A DNA stretch of 64,000 nt from Ligula intestinalis. Lineage: Eukaryota > Platyhelminthes > Cestoda > Diphyllobothriidea > Diphyllobothriidae. Below the pieces are notes generated by a model. The model made no database searches and was not told the DNA's origin. It saw only the letters and a program-made list of their open reading frames with translations. Both the position numbers and the translations under genes were made by a program. Positions 24,305 to 34,499 of this stretch are shown here, piece after piece (position 1 is the first letter of the stretch; each line of letters starts with the position of its first letter). Where the stretch lies: the NCBI GenBank assembly GCA_036362985.1, contig JAYGXS010000007.1, positions 25,939,881 through 26,003,880 on the forward strand, in the 5' to 3' direction.

Positions 24305-24362
24305 GGTTCATAGCGTCGAAGGCCATGGTGAGGTCCACAAAGGTTGAATAGTCTAGTCGACG
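24305..24362 (-). mobile_element. reverse-transcriptase motif A fragment from another LINE family
   Basis: Reads LDYSTFVDLTMAFDAMN, close to [15 protein letters not shown] of the zinc-finger element at 58250-58290 and unlike the SIDLSRAFDCV of the 2A LINE. It is joined directly to the 2A-LINE fragment, forming a chimera. Confidence 0.5.
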
Positions 24363-24890
24363 CCCAACATTGCTTTTTCTTGCGTCTTTGTTCAAGGCCA
24401 GCTGCCTCAAGGTCATCCACCAATTCAGGGCGCGCCGACCTGCAGACACTTGACAGATTTCCACTCGGACGCACACACGTGCGTCGAGGTAGTCGCCGCT
24501 GCCCAAGCGCCACTCGGATACGCCCTTTTGCCCCATACTCGGCCTACGCCAGCAGACACGAGACCCCTCCCGTGGGAACCACAACAGACTCGTCTTTGAC
24601 CACGTTCCCACCCACCCCCACGGCGGCCAAGGTCTGCTACACCAAACCTCCCTACGGTGGATCTATCTCCCCATCTGTGTTTTTCATGACGGAGCAGCCC
24701 CTCCCGACAACGCTGCTCCGACTTCTCCTCCTGGCCGCCGGGATTCGGGCTAACTCGGCGAGGCTCCTGATCCAACAAGGGCTACTAGCCAGCCAGACCC
24801 CTCCCGTAATGTTCCACGCCCCACTTAGATAACACTTGAACCTGCTCCGCAATCCTACTAAAGCAACTGTCACCACTGTCTCATACTTGC
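24363..24890. repeat. dispersed repeat K, copy 1 (interrupted by a short 2A element)
   Basis: Shares a collinear series of blocks with 53850-54130: CCCAACATTGCT, CTCAAGGTCATCCA, GAGGTAGTCGC and GCTGCCCAAGCG, AACACTTGAACCTGC. Here the repeat is split by the insertion at 24574-24794. Its nature is unknown; no ORF is shared. Confidence 0.55.
24574..24794 (+). mobile_element. short non-autonomous 2A-LINE derivative with exact 13-bp target duplication
   Basis: 221 bp from GGGAACCACA to CTAGCCAGCC, flanked by AGACCCCTCCCGT at 24561-24573 and 24795-24807. The first part equals the 5' UTR and first codons of the LINE at 45518 (including the 2A-like coding stretch, here decayed to AAGIRANSA). The last part equals its 3' end (CTCCTGATCCAACAAGGGCTAC plus a CCAG-type tail). 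An internal deletion therefore joined the two LINE ends, and the product was retrotransposed as a unit. It codes for nothing functional and must rely on enzymes supplied by others. Confidence 0.85.
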
Positions 24891-24898
24891 TCCCAGGC

Positions 24899-25306
24899 GG
24901 GAACCACAGCAGACGCGTCTCCGTCGCGTTTCCACCAGCCGTCACGTCGGCCAAGGTCAGCTACACCAAACCTCCGTACGGTGGATTAATCTTCCCTCCT
25001 CTGCATCGCTGTTTTTGATGACGGAGCATCTCCTCCCGACCACCCTGCTCCGACTTCCCATCCTCGCCGCCGGGATTGAGGCCAACCCGGCGGGGCTCCT
25101 GATCCAGCAAGGGCTACTAGCCAGCCAACCAGCTGCTACGACTGTCGAGGCCCAAAGCAGAGTGGTACAAATGAGTTCCGTTATTGGTCAGATGCACGTT
25201 CATCAACGAGTGGTGCTCCGACTCCTCCTCCTTGTCGCTGGGATTGAAGCCAATCCGCTGGGACTCCTGATCCAACAAGGTCTACTAGCCAGCCAGCTAG
25301 CCTCGT
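24899..25306 (+). mobile_element. composite (dimeric) short 2A-LINE derivative, copy 1
   Basis: Starts GGGAACCACAGCAGACGC, runs through the 2A-like stretch (AAGIEANPA) and the 3' tail (to about 25131). After about 75 bp of linker comes a second 2A-like segment (LLLLVAGIEANPLG) with its own 3' tail. The same head-to-tail arrangement and linker occur at 26132-26541, so the dimer was itself mobile. One frame stays open across it (from the ATG at 25018), but the differences between the two copies look unselected. Confidence 0.75.
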
Positions 25307-26131
25307 GCTAATACATAGACATCGCATATTTCCACGAAGAAAATCGACATTAAATAACTTGCTCAACTTCAAATTCAAGTCTCTTGTCCACGAAAATCAC
25401 GGCATGTGAGATGCTCAAAGCACTTATTAACTTTTTGAAAAGTGGCACAATGCTGTGTGTCCAGAAAGTCCTAAATCTGCAAATCCGAGAAAGGGCTGTG
25501 GCCAAGGACTCGGGGGCAATCTCAGCAGATAGGGTTTGTTTATAAGTTGTAGTCAGTGCCATCGAAGTGACAGTGCAGTGGCGTGCTAGGTGTCTGCAAG
25601 GTAAGTTCAAGACTGTCATGATTAATTTATGGTAGAGAGAAAACTCTGCGTTTGTCGTTTGAGAAATATTTTATGCGTGGGATGGTTACCCAGTCCACAA
25701 CTGGCAAAAACACTTTCTCCAAGGACAACTTTGATTGATATATGCGTTTCGGATCTGTGCCTGATAGACTAGTTTCGATAATCATAACATACAGGCGGAG
25801 TAAACTCTGCCAATTAACTAAGAAAAACAACAGTTGTCAAGTGTCCATTGACATCACAAGGACGCTGTCAGAAGCAACGGCCTTCAGCGATGACGAAAAA
25901 TAAAGAGCTTCTGAGCATAAGTGGAAACTGCTCGCATGCTTATGGTAAGCAAGAATGTAGAGTGCATTGAAAAACTGATGAAAAGTGCCGATCAAAATTT
26001 GAGGGGGGGGGCTTAACACACATTTGATATTATTTATTTTGATTGCTGAGTTGACTTGAGACGCAAAATGCTGTTTACTAGAAAAGAATTCAATTCAAAT
26101 CAACACTTCAAACACCACCACCCCCACAGTA
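25307..26131. other. spacer without recognisable gene
   Basis: Short frames only. A run of G residues lies near 26003-26011. Confidence 0.35.
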
Positions 26132-26541
26132 GGGAACCACAGCAGACGCGTCTTTGTCGCGTTCCCACCCGCCCTCACGGTGGCCAAGGTCTGCTACACC
26201 AAACCTCCGTACGGTGGATTAATCTTCCCTCCTCTGCATCGATGTTTTTGATGACGGAGCATCCCCTCCCGACCACGATGCTTCGACTTCCCCTCCTGGC
26301 CGCCGGGATTGAGGCCAACCCGGCAGGGCTCCTGATCCAGCAAGGACTACTAGCCAGCCAACCAGCTGCTACGACTGTTGAGGCCCAAAGCAGAGTGGGA
26401 CAAATGAGTTCCGTTAGTGGTCAGGTGAACGTTCATCAACGAGTGGTGCTCCGACTCCTCCTCCTTGTCGCTGGGATTGAGGCCAACCCGGCGGGGCTCC
26501 TGATCGAGCAAGGGCTACTAGCCAGCCAGCCAGCCAGATGG
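26132..26541 (+). mobile_element. composite (dimeric) short 2A-LINE derivative, copy 2
   Basis: Same structure as 24899-25306: 5' block, AAGIEANPA stretch, tail, about 75-bp linker, second VAGIEANPA stretch, and an ending in four CCAG-type repeats. The 2A-like motif has Pro-Ala in place of the critical Pro-Gly-Pro, so ribosome skipping is not expected. Confidence 0.75.
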
Positions 26542-26575
26542 ATGTGAATAACGAAGTCACATCGCAGTCACGTCC

Positions 26576-26745
26576 AGACGTTCGTCACTGACAGTTAATT
26601 GGCGTACATCCCCTAGAATTGCCCGCATTTTCCTTACTGACGTCCTGACATCACTGATAGTTAATTAACGTATACCCTTATAATTGCCCCCTCGCTGCCT
26701 CTGACAGTTAACTGGCCCACACCCATTATAATTACCCCCCCTTTT
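26576..26745. repeat. minisatellite-like block before the Penelope fragment
   Basis: About three degenerate units of roughly 55-70 bp, each containing CTGACAGTTAAT or a close variant, followed by a C-rich and TATAATT-like stretch. The same unit continues after the ORF at 27262-27510. Confidence 0.6.
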
Positions 26746-26756
26746 TGTTGCTGTTT

Positions 26757-27277
26757 CTTGCCTCGTGCAAGGACGTGTCAGAAGCGACCGAGCGTATTGC
26801 CGCAGGACTAGGCGTTGGAATTGCGCATCGTCCCAAGGGTACAATGCGCAGCCGGGTCATGAGGATCAAAGATCAGCTAAATCCCAGTGAGCAGTCGGGT
26901 GTGGTGTATCGCATACCGTGTCTAAACTGCCCTGTAAACTACACGGGACAAACTGGACGCATGCTAAGTTTGCGCATACAGGAACACAAGGCGGCTGTTC
27001 GACGGGGTGATGACTCTTCGCAAGTGGCCACCCACACCTACGGAGCGGGTCACGAGTTCAACTTCGCAGCAGTGAAGATAATTGACCACGCAAGCAGCAA
27101 GACGGGCCGAGAGCTAATTGAAGCCTGGGCGTCGGATGACAACTCAGTTAACCGATGCATCGAGCTGGCGCCCTCATATGTTGCCCTGCGCGGGTATCTC
27201 CGGACTCATGGCACTGGTGGTCCTGTCCCTCCTTCCCTCCCTGCTACCTTCCCCCCCGCCCCTATGACGGATAATTA
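26757..27277 (+). pseudogene. Penelope-like element, GIY-YIG endonuclease region (best-preserved copy)
   Basis: The open frame has VSEATERIAAGLGVGIAHRP, then VVYRIPC...NYTGQTGR (GIY-YIG core with conserved Arg), SLRIQEHKAAVRRGD, THTYGAGHEF and GRELIEAWASDDNSVNRC (catalytic Glu), ending in a Pro-rich tail and TAA at about 27278. All nuclease signature positions seem present, but the reverse transcriptase is missing, so this is a 5'-truncated insert. It is flanked by the minisatellite blocks and followed by a hammerhead-like copy at 27515. Confidence 0.8.
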
Positions 27278-27510
27278 ATCTCTCCCCCTACACATTTTGG
27301 TTTCCCTCGTTAACAGTTAATTACCCCCCCCGTTATATGTTGGTTGCTTTCTTTAATGGTTAATTGGCCCCTTTCCCCTGTAAACATTTTGCTTGCTTTC
27401 TTTGACAGTTAATTAACCCCCCCTACCCCTGTTAATTTTGACTGCTTTCGTTGACGGTTACTTGCCCTCCCCCTTCCCCCTTTATATGTTGCCTGCTTTT
27501 GTTGACGGTT
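27262..27510. repeat. minisatellite block after the Penelope fragment
   Basis: At least four units of about 50-60 bp with the order (T)TGACGGTTAATT or variant, C-run, TTTATATGTTG, GCTTTC. With 26576-26745 it brackets the GIY-YIG frame. Confidence 0.7.
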
Positions 27511-27514
27511 TTAT

Positions 27515-27720
27515 CTCTGACGATGGACTCTTTCAAGAGTTCTAAAAGCTCAGAACAATAAAACTCCGATTCCAGTGATCAAACCTGCTTCTTCTCAATC
27601 TATGCACATACCTGGAATGCGAACCTTTGCCTCAATTCGTGAGAGTTTGAAAGCTCAGGACAATAAAGAGATTGCTTTCCTGTTCCACAATCCTTCTTCC
27701 TTATCCATGCAAATACCTGG
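27515..27720 (+). ncRNA. degenerate hammerhead-like monomers in tandem
   Basis: CTGACGA (which fits CUGANGA), a 6-bp stem II (GGACTC...GAGTTC), then TAAAAG where GAAA is expected, so the first core is damaged. CCAGTGATC and CCTGGAATGCG follow, the monomer body seen at 11005. A second partial unit about 105 bp later has GAAAGCTCAGGACAATAAAG and again ATACCTGGG. Two adjacent monomers suggest the tandem layout known for hammerhead-bearing repeats. Confidence 0.45.
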
Positions 27721-27844
27721 GGCACGAATGTTTTCATTCAAATTTGTAGTTTCAGTGATCACGCCTTCCACATCTGAACTGCCTGTTCGCTTCTGTCAGT
27801 GCAAACTGTATCAGTTGGAACCAAGTTAGTAAACTTCATTCGAA

Positions 27845-28140
27845 TTATGAATGTAAAAGACTGACTTTATCGACATAAGCACGCAGGCAGAATTCATAAT
27901 TCACACACCCAAAAACCGAAGGCAAAGCAGCAGTCGATACAAAATTAACTTATTCCCCTGTCACTTAAAGTCACTTGACTTCGGCGTCGCTGTCGCCGTT
28001 GCTATGAATCCAGGAACATCCGTTTCCAGTACTTGTTTGCACCTGCATGACGTGCAGTCGATGATCACGTTTTTATCCGATTTTAAAGAGAGAATCCGAA
28101 GAAAATAAAAACTATGGCACCTGACAGCTAAGAACTGCAG
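27845..28140. repeat. repeat R2, copy 1
   Basis: Contains the blocks TTATCGACATAAGCACGCAGG, CCGAAGGCAAAGCAGCAG, GCAGGAACATCCGTTTCCAG and GATCACGTTTTTATCC, also present at 40556-40865, 44876-45080 and around the LINE at 45518. No coding capacity is evident. Confidence 0.7.
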
Positions 28141-28145
28141 ACAAT

Positions 28146-28920
28146 ATATTTTATTCGGAAAGGTACTTGTACTTGTTACGGCTGCGATCATGCCTGATCT
28201 AGCCGGCCTCAATTATGTCCTGCATGGTGCTTCTCCACGCGCGAGGGTCCATGGCTGCAGACCTGGACAGTTCGAGCCATTCTCTTCGCCAGCGCCGGAG
28301 ACCGAATACTCAAGGTCCAAGAACCACTTCCATGTCCTGACGGACTGAGTCGAGCCAGGTTTTGAGCTAGCCCCCTCTTCGACGTTTCCAATTAGGCAAC
28401 GGTTTCAAGTAGAGGGCAGTAGCATTGAGCTCCTGAGGTTGGCGACGAAGAACGTGTCCAAACCACCTGAATAGTCTGGGATATCCTTGTGATTTTGTCA
28501 CAGCGAACGCGGACTGTCTCATTTGAGACAAAGTCAGGGTACGTCACTCGAAGAAAGTTCCTTAGACAGTAGTGGTCAAAAACTTCCAGTTTCTGTTCAT
28601 CCTCCACGAGCGTAGCCCAACATTCGCATCCATATAAGAGAACGGAGCGCACAGATGCACGGTACACGCGGATCTTTGTTGAGATAGAAATATCGCGTCG
28701 GGTTCATAAGCACTTCCGAAGGCTGGAGAACACTCGTGCTGCGTCAATTCGGGAGACAATGTCATCCTTACTTTGTCCATTCGGCAGCAACCTCGCTCCC
28801 AAGTATTTTAAACTGTCGACTTCTTCAAGTGGACAGCCACTAATCTCGAGAGGTGCCTTCTCTTCGGCAGTCAACAAAACAGATGGCTGTCGGTTGCTGT
28901 TAAACATGGCGGAATTCAAG
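28146..28920 (-). mobile_element. RTE-type LINE, 3' end, family Y copy 1
   Basis: Minus-strand pieces of the RT C-terminus: CPLEEVDSLKYLGARLLPNG, RASVRSVLLYGCECWA, EVFDHYCLRNFLRVTYPDF, then the tail in another frame. The 3' end carries the AAGTAC repeat, as in the nested element at 20532-23809, so the two belong to the same broad group. It is 5'-truncated and frameshifted. Together with R2 it is duplicated at 40556-41628. Confidence 0.75.
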
Positions 28921-31900
28921 AACGCGCCTCAGTGTGAATGACTGGCTTACGTAGCCCGACAATCTGCTTCTTCTGCAGCTAACCTGCGCTAAAGGCCATT
29001 CCACTACCTACCACAACTGAACGCGTGACCCAGACAGCAGACATAGCTGAATTTAAGAACGACCCGTAGTGTGAATAACTGGTCCGTGCATTACCTGGAG
29101 TCACCAACACACTAGCCGCAACGGTGAGGACCCTCACAACAAATCCTATGAAACTGGTGTTAGGCTAGCTCTCAGATTTTCACTTGCCTCTCAGTCCAGA
29201 AGTCAGGTACAGGGATACCTGCACCCCAGTTCTCAGGAAAGTATCCATCTTTCTACGTTTATTCAAACTCTTTATGGATTTAGGGCACCGAAACGGCGAC
29301 ATGCAATGCATAGACTTCAGATGCAATAACTCACTCTCCGGACGCCTTGTTGTTGCTGTTGTTGCGTGGCCTAATCATCATACGCACAAATTCCTCATCA
29401 TAAGGGAGTCACGTGACTTTCAGCAGTCCGCTTATTGTGTCTTAATTGGCGGATTCGACACGTTGCAGCAGGCGGGGGGCCTTGATAGCTCAGCTGGCTA
29501 GAGTGTTTACTGTTCTAAAGCCTTTGAAGTTGTTTCGGAACCATACAAAAGCAACTGCCACCTGAGACTTGACCCGTTGGTTGTAGTGCTCTAGAAGAAA
29601 TGCTGCTTAAACCCTGCAGACCACTGCGATGTGGGAATTCCGCGAGTCTGAAATTCCGAATCCAGACAGACAGACAGTAGACGGCGAAGATGCATTTGAT
29701 GATGACAGCGTGGCCCCAGGCTTGGGGTGCCAGGGTATACGACGCTCGCATAGTTCAGCATCCAATGCCAAGAGTTCGTTTCCGATTGAGTATTCGGGGC
29801 TCACACCACCAGACCAGCGTGGTGGTGGAGGAGCGCTTTGATTCTCACGGGCCCGATGACACTTCAATGAGACATTGGAACCTTTTGAATACAGGTGAGC
29901 CCACAACAGTCGCGTTGACTGTTCTTTGTTGTCTCTCTTCTAGCGCTTTGGTCCAAGCTAACCTAGCTGCAAGACAACGATGGCAAACAAACATACTGAG
30001 TGACGGTTTAGGGTCGTCAGGTCACAATGCCGCCATCGGTCAGGGCAGTGTCTTACCAGACAGTTGGCATACCAGACCACAGTCCATTTGACCGTTGTTC
30101 TGCTACGGTTTATTTGCCAAGGGCCGAGAATTTGCCTGTTTTGCAGCTAGCCTACGCTAAAGGAGCTTTCACTGTTCACCTGATGTTAACGCAGTCATGG
30201 CGAAACCCAAGAATGCGCCTTCGCGCAGCCCGACAGTCAACCTCTTTTGCAGCTAAACATGGCTAAAAGCCGTTCCACTGCCCACCACCTGTGAACGTGT
30301 GGGGTATCTGACAGCCAATCTAACAGGTAGGTCTGTGAGGTGGGGCGATTTACTGAGGGGTTCCACAAAACCGCATCTCAGAGAGAGGTTCAAGAGACAA
30401 GCAGGGACCTCGGGCGACGACACTAGATCAATTCATGTCTAACAAAACTTAAGACATAACCGCTTTAAGCGAAAAGACAAAATTCACAGTCCTCGGATGA
30501 CCGCTCCATATATTTTCCTTGCTTAAAAATCTGCATTTACGAGAAGTTGTAAGGGCAGACAGTAATAAGAAATGTGAAGGGTCTTTTTGGCGCTTCGTTT
30601 ACTAACTTTTTTTAGCCGCCTCATGTTGATCCCCTGTTTAACAGATCTGGAAGCGAGTGTATTACACTTGATATTTACGTCTCGAGCCCGTATCTCGACT
30701 CGTCATGGTTGCGGTTCCTGTTCTGTTAAAAATAAGCCACTATTAAAAGCCCCATCCTACGCATGCATTCTCTCTTGTCGAGGACGTTTCCCCTTTCTTT
30801 CTAGTTGATATCATGACTGGAACGGTCAGATATCTCGGCGACTTAATTCCCATGCCTTTTTCCTGCTAGACATTAGTTCGTTACATCCCGGTATGGCGTT
30901 CGAAAAATCGCCTTCATTTATCCGGTCATAGCAGTGATATGCATTTAGAGGTAAAAGTAAATGTAAAGGGTCTTGCTATCACTTTGTCTGCTAAGCTTTT
31001 GTGGTCACCTCATGTTGGTCTCTTGTGTATAACACTAGATATTTACGTCATTTCCACACACCCCCAGCCTGAATAATCCCTCTTTATGGTTGCTTTCCAT
31101 CAAGATTTTTTCCCTATAATACTCAGAAAAGACACTGCTATTTAAAGACCTATCCTACGCAGGTTCTCTCCCGTCGAGGATGTATGTCTATTCTGTCTGG
31201 CTTATATCATGACAAAACAGTCAGCTATGTCGCCAGCTCAATGCTCATGCCCGTCCCCTGCTAGAAGGTGGTTCCGACCTTTCCGGCGTGGCGTCCGACA
31301 TATCGCCTGTCATTCGGCCGGTCAGAGCAGTGATGTGCATTGAGATCAAAGAGGATATGAACTGTCTCTCTAGTGAGAAGCTACAAAAACGCGTATAACG
31401 CCCAGATTCTGAAGTTTCTGTCATTGGAATAGGCTTGCATGGGAAAGGCGGGGCAACTCCTAGAAACGCCCAAGCGACCATTAGATAGCGATAGGCTAAT
31501 TAAAGTACTAGATAAAAATAAAAGTCCGGATTGTCCGCGTTGGCCGAAAACCTCATCGAACATGGGATATCCCGCTTGTACATCAAGTAACTCGCCCTCA
31601 CTAAACACCTCTTTCTCGGTACCTGGTGGGTGTTGAACTGCAAGGAGTTTGCCTCGGAAACGGGAGCAGGCAGTCGTGTCGTGGTGGAGATAGATAGATA
31701 GATGACTGGACAGAGTCAGTATACTAGCCCTGCCCCGTAACCGGCAGGCACTGCAGTTTGAAAAAAAAAACAATGCAAGAATCCTCATTATGGTGCCATC
31801 TGCTTTTTTTACCTTCAACCCGGGATTTGGCCCAAAGGTTGTAGTGCTCTAAACGCAAACGCTGCTTAAACTCACACTGACCACTGCGATGTGGGACTTC

Positions 31901-33050
31901 CGTAAGCCCGAGTCTGGAATTCGAGCAGACAGCAGACTGCAGAAAGTTGGCATACCAGACCACAGTCCATTTGACCGTTGTTCTGCGACGGTTTATTTGC
32001 CAAGGGCCGAGAATCTGCTTCTTTTGCAGCTAATCTGCACTTAAAGTCGCCCCACTATCCAGCACAAGTTAACGCGTGGGGGGCAGCTAGCAGTCAAGCT
32101 AACAGGATGAGCCATGGGGTGGGGCGGTTTAGTAAAGAGTTCCACCAAACCACATCTCACAGAGCGATTCGAGAGACTAGCAGAGAGCTTAGCCGACGAC
32201 ACTTGGACAAATAATGCCTAGAAAAACGCAAGACATCAGCGCTCTAAGCAACAGAAAAACTACACAGGGCTCAGAAGAATGCCCATGCATTCACCGTGCT
32301 TGAACATCTGCTTTCAGGAAAGGTATATGCTTTTTTCCATGACAAAAGGTAATAGTAAATATGAAGGATCTTGCTGTCATTTTGTTTCCTAAGTTTGTGT
32401 GGTCGCCTCATGTTGATCCCCTGCTAAACAGATCTGAAAACTTGTGCATTATACTAGATATTTGCGTCATCCCCTCACACTTCGTCATGTTTGCTTTTCA
32501 TCAAGAACTTGTCCCATTTTGCTAAAAATATACTCCTATTTAAAAGGTTATCCTATGCATGTCCTCTCCCGCCTATTCTGTCTGGTTTATATCATGACTG
32601 GAACGGCCAGCTATGTCGCCGGCTTGATTCTCATACCCATTCCCTGCTAGAAAGTCGTTCCGTCTTTCCCGGCGTGGCGTACAACATATCGTCTGTCATT
32701 CGGCCGATCGGAGCAGTGATGTACATTGAGACCAAAGGGGATATAAAGTCTCTCGCGAGTAACGCCCAGATTCTCAAGGTTCTGTCTTTGAAATAGGCTA
32801 AGGTGGGAAAGGCGGACAACTCCCGGAAACGCCCAAGCGGCCGTTAGCTAGTGATAGGCTAATTAAAGGATTAAGGGTGGATAGAAGTCCTGATTGTCCG
32901 TGTTGGTCGAAAAACTCACCAAACATGTGATATCCCGCTTGCACATCAATCAACTCGCCTTCATTCCCCACCCCTTCTCGCTCTCTCTCCCTGGGTACCT
33001 GGAGGGCATTGAAGTGCGAGGAGTTTGGTTCGGACGGGGGGGGGGAGGGT
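28921..33050. repeat. region of long duplicated non-coding repeats (family Z)
   Basis: Several blocks recur at intervals. CGCCTCATGTTGATCCCCTG-type units start at about 30570, 30955 and 32345 and run through ATATCATGACTGGAACGG-like and CAGTGATG(T)GCATT-like blocks. The continuation (CCCAGATTCT...GGAAAGGCGG...GATATCCCGCTTG) is present at 31390-31690 and 32765-33045. A second set (CCACTGCGATGTGGGA; GGCATACCAGACCACAGTCC) is at 29600-30250 and 31880-32080. No family protein was recognised; frames on either strand are short. Confidence 0.6.
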
Positions 33051-33074
33051 AGCCAGTCTAGTCTCCGATGCAGT

Positions 33075-33576
33075 CTCTCGACTGTTTCAACCCGCTGGAG
33101 TAGGCATAGCCCATCGACCTCAGGCAACAATACGCCGCCGAGTGATGCATCCTTAAGACAGACTGCCCCCTACTGAAACCTCCGCAGTTGTCTACAAAAT
33201 ACACTGCAATGATGGAGGCTGTAATTACGTTGGATAAACAGGGCGCAAAGTGCAGACCCGTCTACAGGAACAGAAAGCGGCGGCCCGGAGACTAGACCCT
33301 AAGTCACAGCTTGCAACGCATATCGGAGGGGCTGGCCTCTATTTCGATAATCAAGGAACGACCATTGTAGGCCGAGGAACGTCAAAAGCTGAAAGATTGA
33401 CGCTTGAGGCATGCTACTCAGACGCCAATTCTGGCAGCAGGTATCTGAACCTACCCACGGCCTACAAAGTCCTACGTCATTACGCAAGTAAAAGACAGGA
33501 CACGGTCAAACTGAAGTCGCGATTTGCAGACGAAGACGGCTCCGTGACAAAACCATCGGAAGAGGGAGCAGGATGA
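33075..33576 (+). pseudogene. Penelope-like element, GIY-YIG fragment with two in-frame stops
   Basis: Reads GVGIAHRPQATIRRRVM, stop, DRLPPTETSAVVYKIHC, NYVG, stop, TGRKVQTRLQEQKAAARR, LATHIGGAG and KAERLTLEACYSD. It aligns with the copy at 26757. Both stops are TAA; the one after NYVG sits where the other copy has Gln. No hammerhead core was seen within 300 bp downstream, unlike the other Penelope fragments here. Confidence 0.75.
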
Positions 33577-34380
33577 CCAGCATCCTCTACCGTGAAGACG
33601 AAACAGAACACTAAATGAACACTTTATTGTGAGGGAAGTGATTAAGGAATATTAAAGTAAATTATAGTTGTTTTAACAAGCTGAATAGAAGAAGCTCCAT
33701 TAACATAAGCTCCTTTTACTCAGGCTACTGATGTCTATTGATGGAAATGGAACCTTATGTTGGCGGAATTTAACGAAAAAAGGGGAAAGTCGGGCTACTG
33801 AAAATGGACTGAAAGTACGTTACTAGCATCAGCCAAAGGCAAATGAGACCGCTAAAGACAGTCCTACTGAAAGAACTTACATCGAAATCGCAGTAGAATA
33901 CGGTTGGTAGCTGCGCCTTCGGGTCATCAACTGCTGCAGTGTCAAACACGGATTTGAGGGTAGCCACAGTGAGGAGGGGTGCGGAGGCTGCGGTGAGGGA
34001 CGACGCTGTTCCGGCCGCTGATGACGACGGCGGTTTATGCACTTGGAGGCCGTGTGGTTTACGCACTGCTTTCCTTTCCCTACAAGGTTCAGAAGGAGAC
34101 GGTGTAGCAATAAATAACTGACGGGCCATTTCACGAATGCTCCTTCGCTCGCCCACTCGCTCTAGACGCACGCCTATGCGCATGGGTTTGCCCCGTGATT
34201 CGCGAGGCGGTAACAACCGACTAACCCTCAGGGCTTACCGACACGGATACGCCGAAAGGAAGCAGGAGAGAGCGCGCACCGGTCAGGTGACGTGCCTGTC
34301 ATGCCCTTCATCACTATAGATCCCTCATGGGCAGTCCCTCGTAGCATTCACGGTCAGTAGTATATGCGTGGGAGTGGGAT
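33577..34380. other. no gene recognised
   Basis: Overlapping frames lie on both strands at 33770-34216, but none has a family motif. Confidence 0.35.
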
Positions 34381-34499
34381 GATTAATTCTAGCCACTTAG
34401 GCTTCATTCGACCCCGTTGGTGGCCATTTGGGCAAAAGTGGGCGGTCCTAATAATCCTAAGTAATCATCTAGAATCCACCGGGTGGACTACCAGCCTAA

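Noticed and set aside
25018..25311. 98-codon frame across the dimeric 2A element as a functional small protein
   Set aside because: The second locus differs mainly by amino-acid-changing bases, so there is no sign of selection on the protein.
29480..29520. tRNA-like start (GATAGCTCAGCTGGCTAGAG)
   Set aside because: A-box-like only; no B-box or matching acceptor stem follows.
31381..33130. Minus-strand frames sharing DVQAGY...GQSGLL-type segments at two sites
   Set aside because: Similarity follows from the duplicated non-coding repeat Z; no known domain, and the frames break differently.
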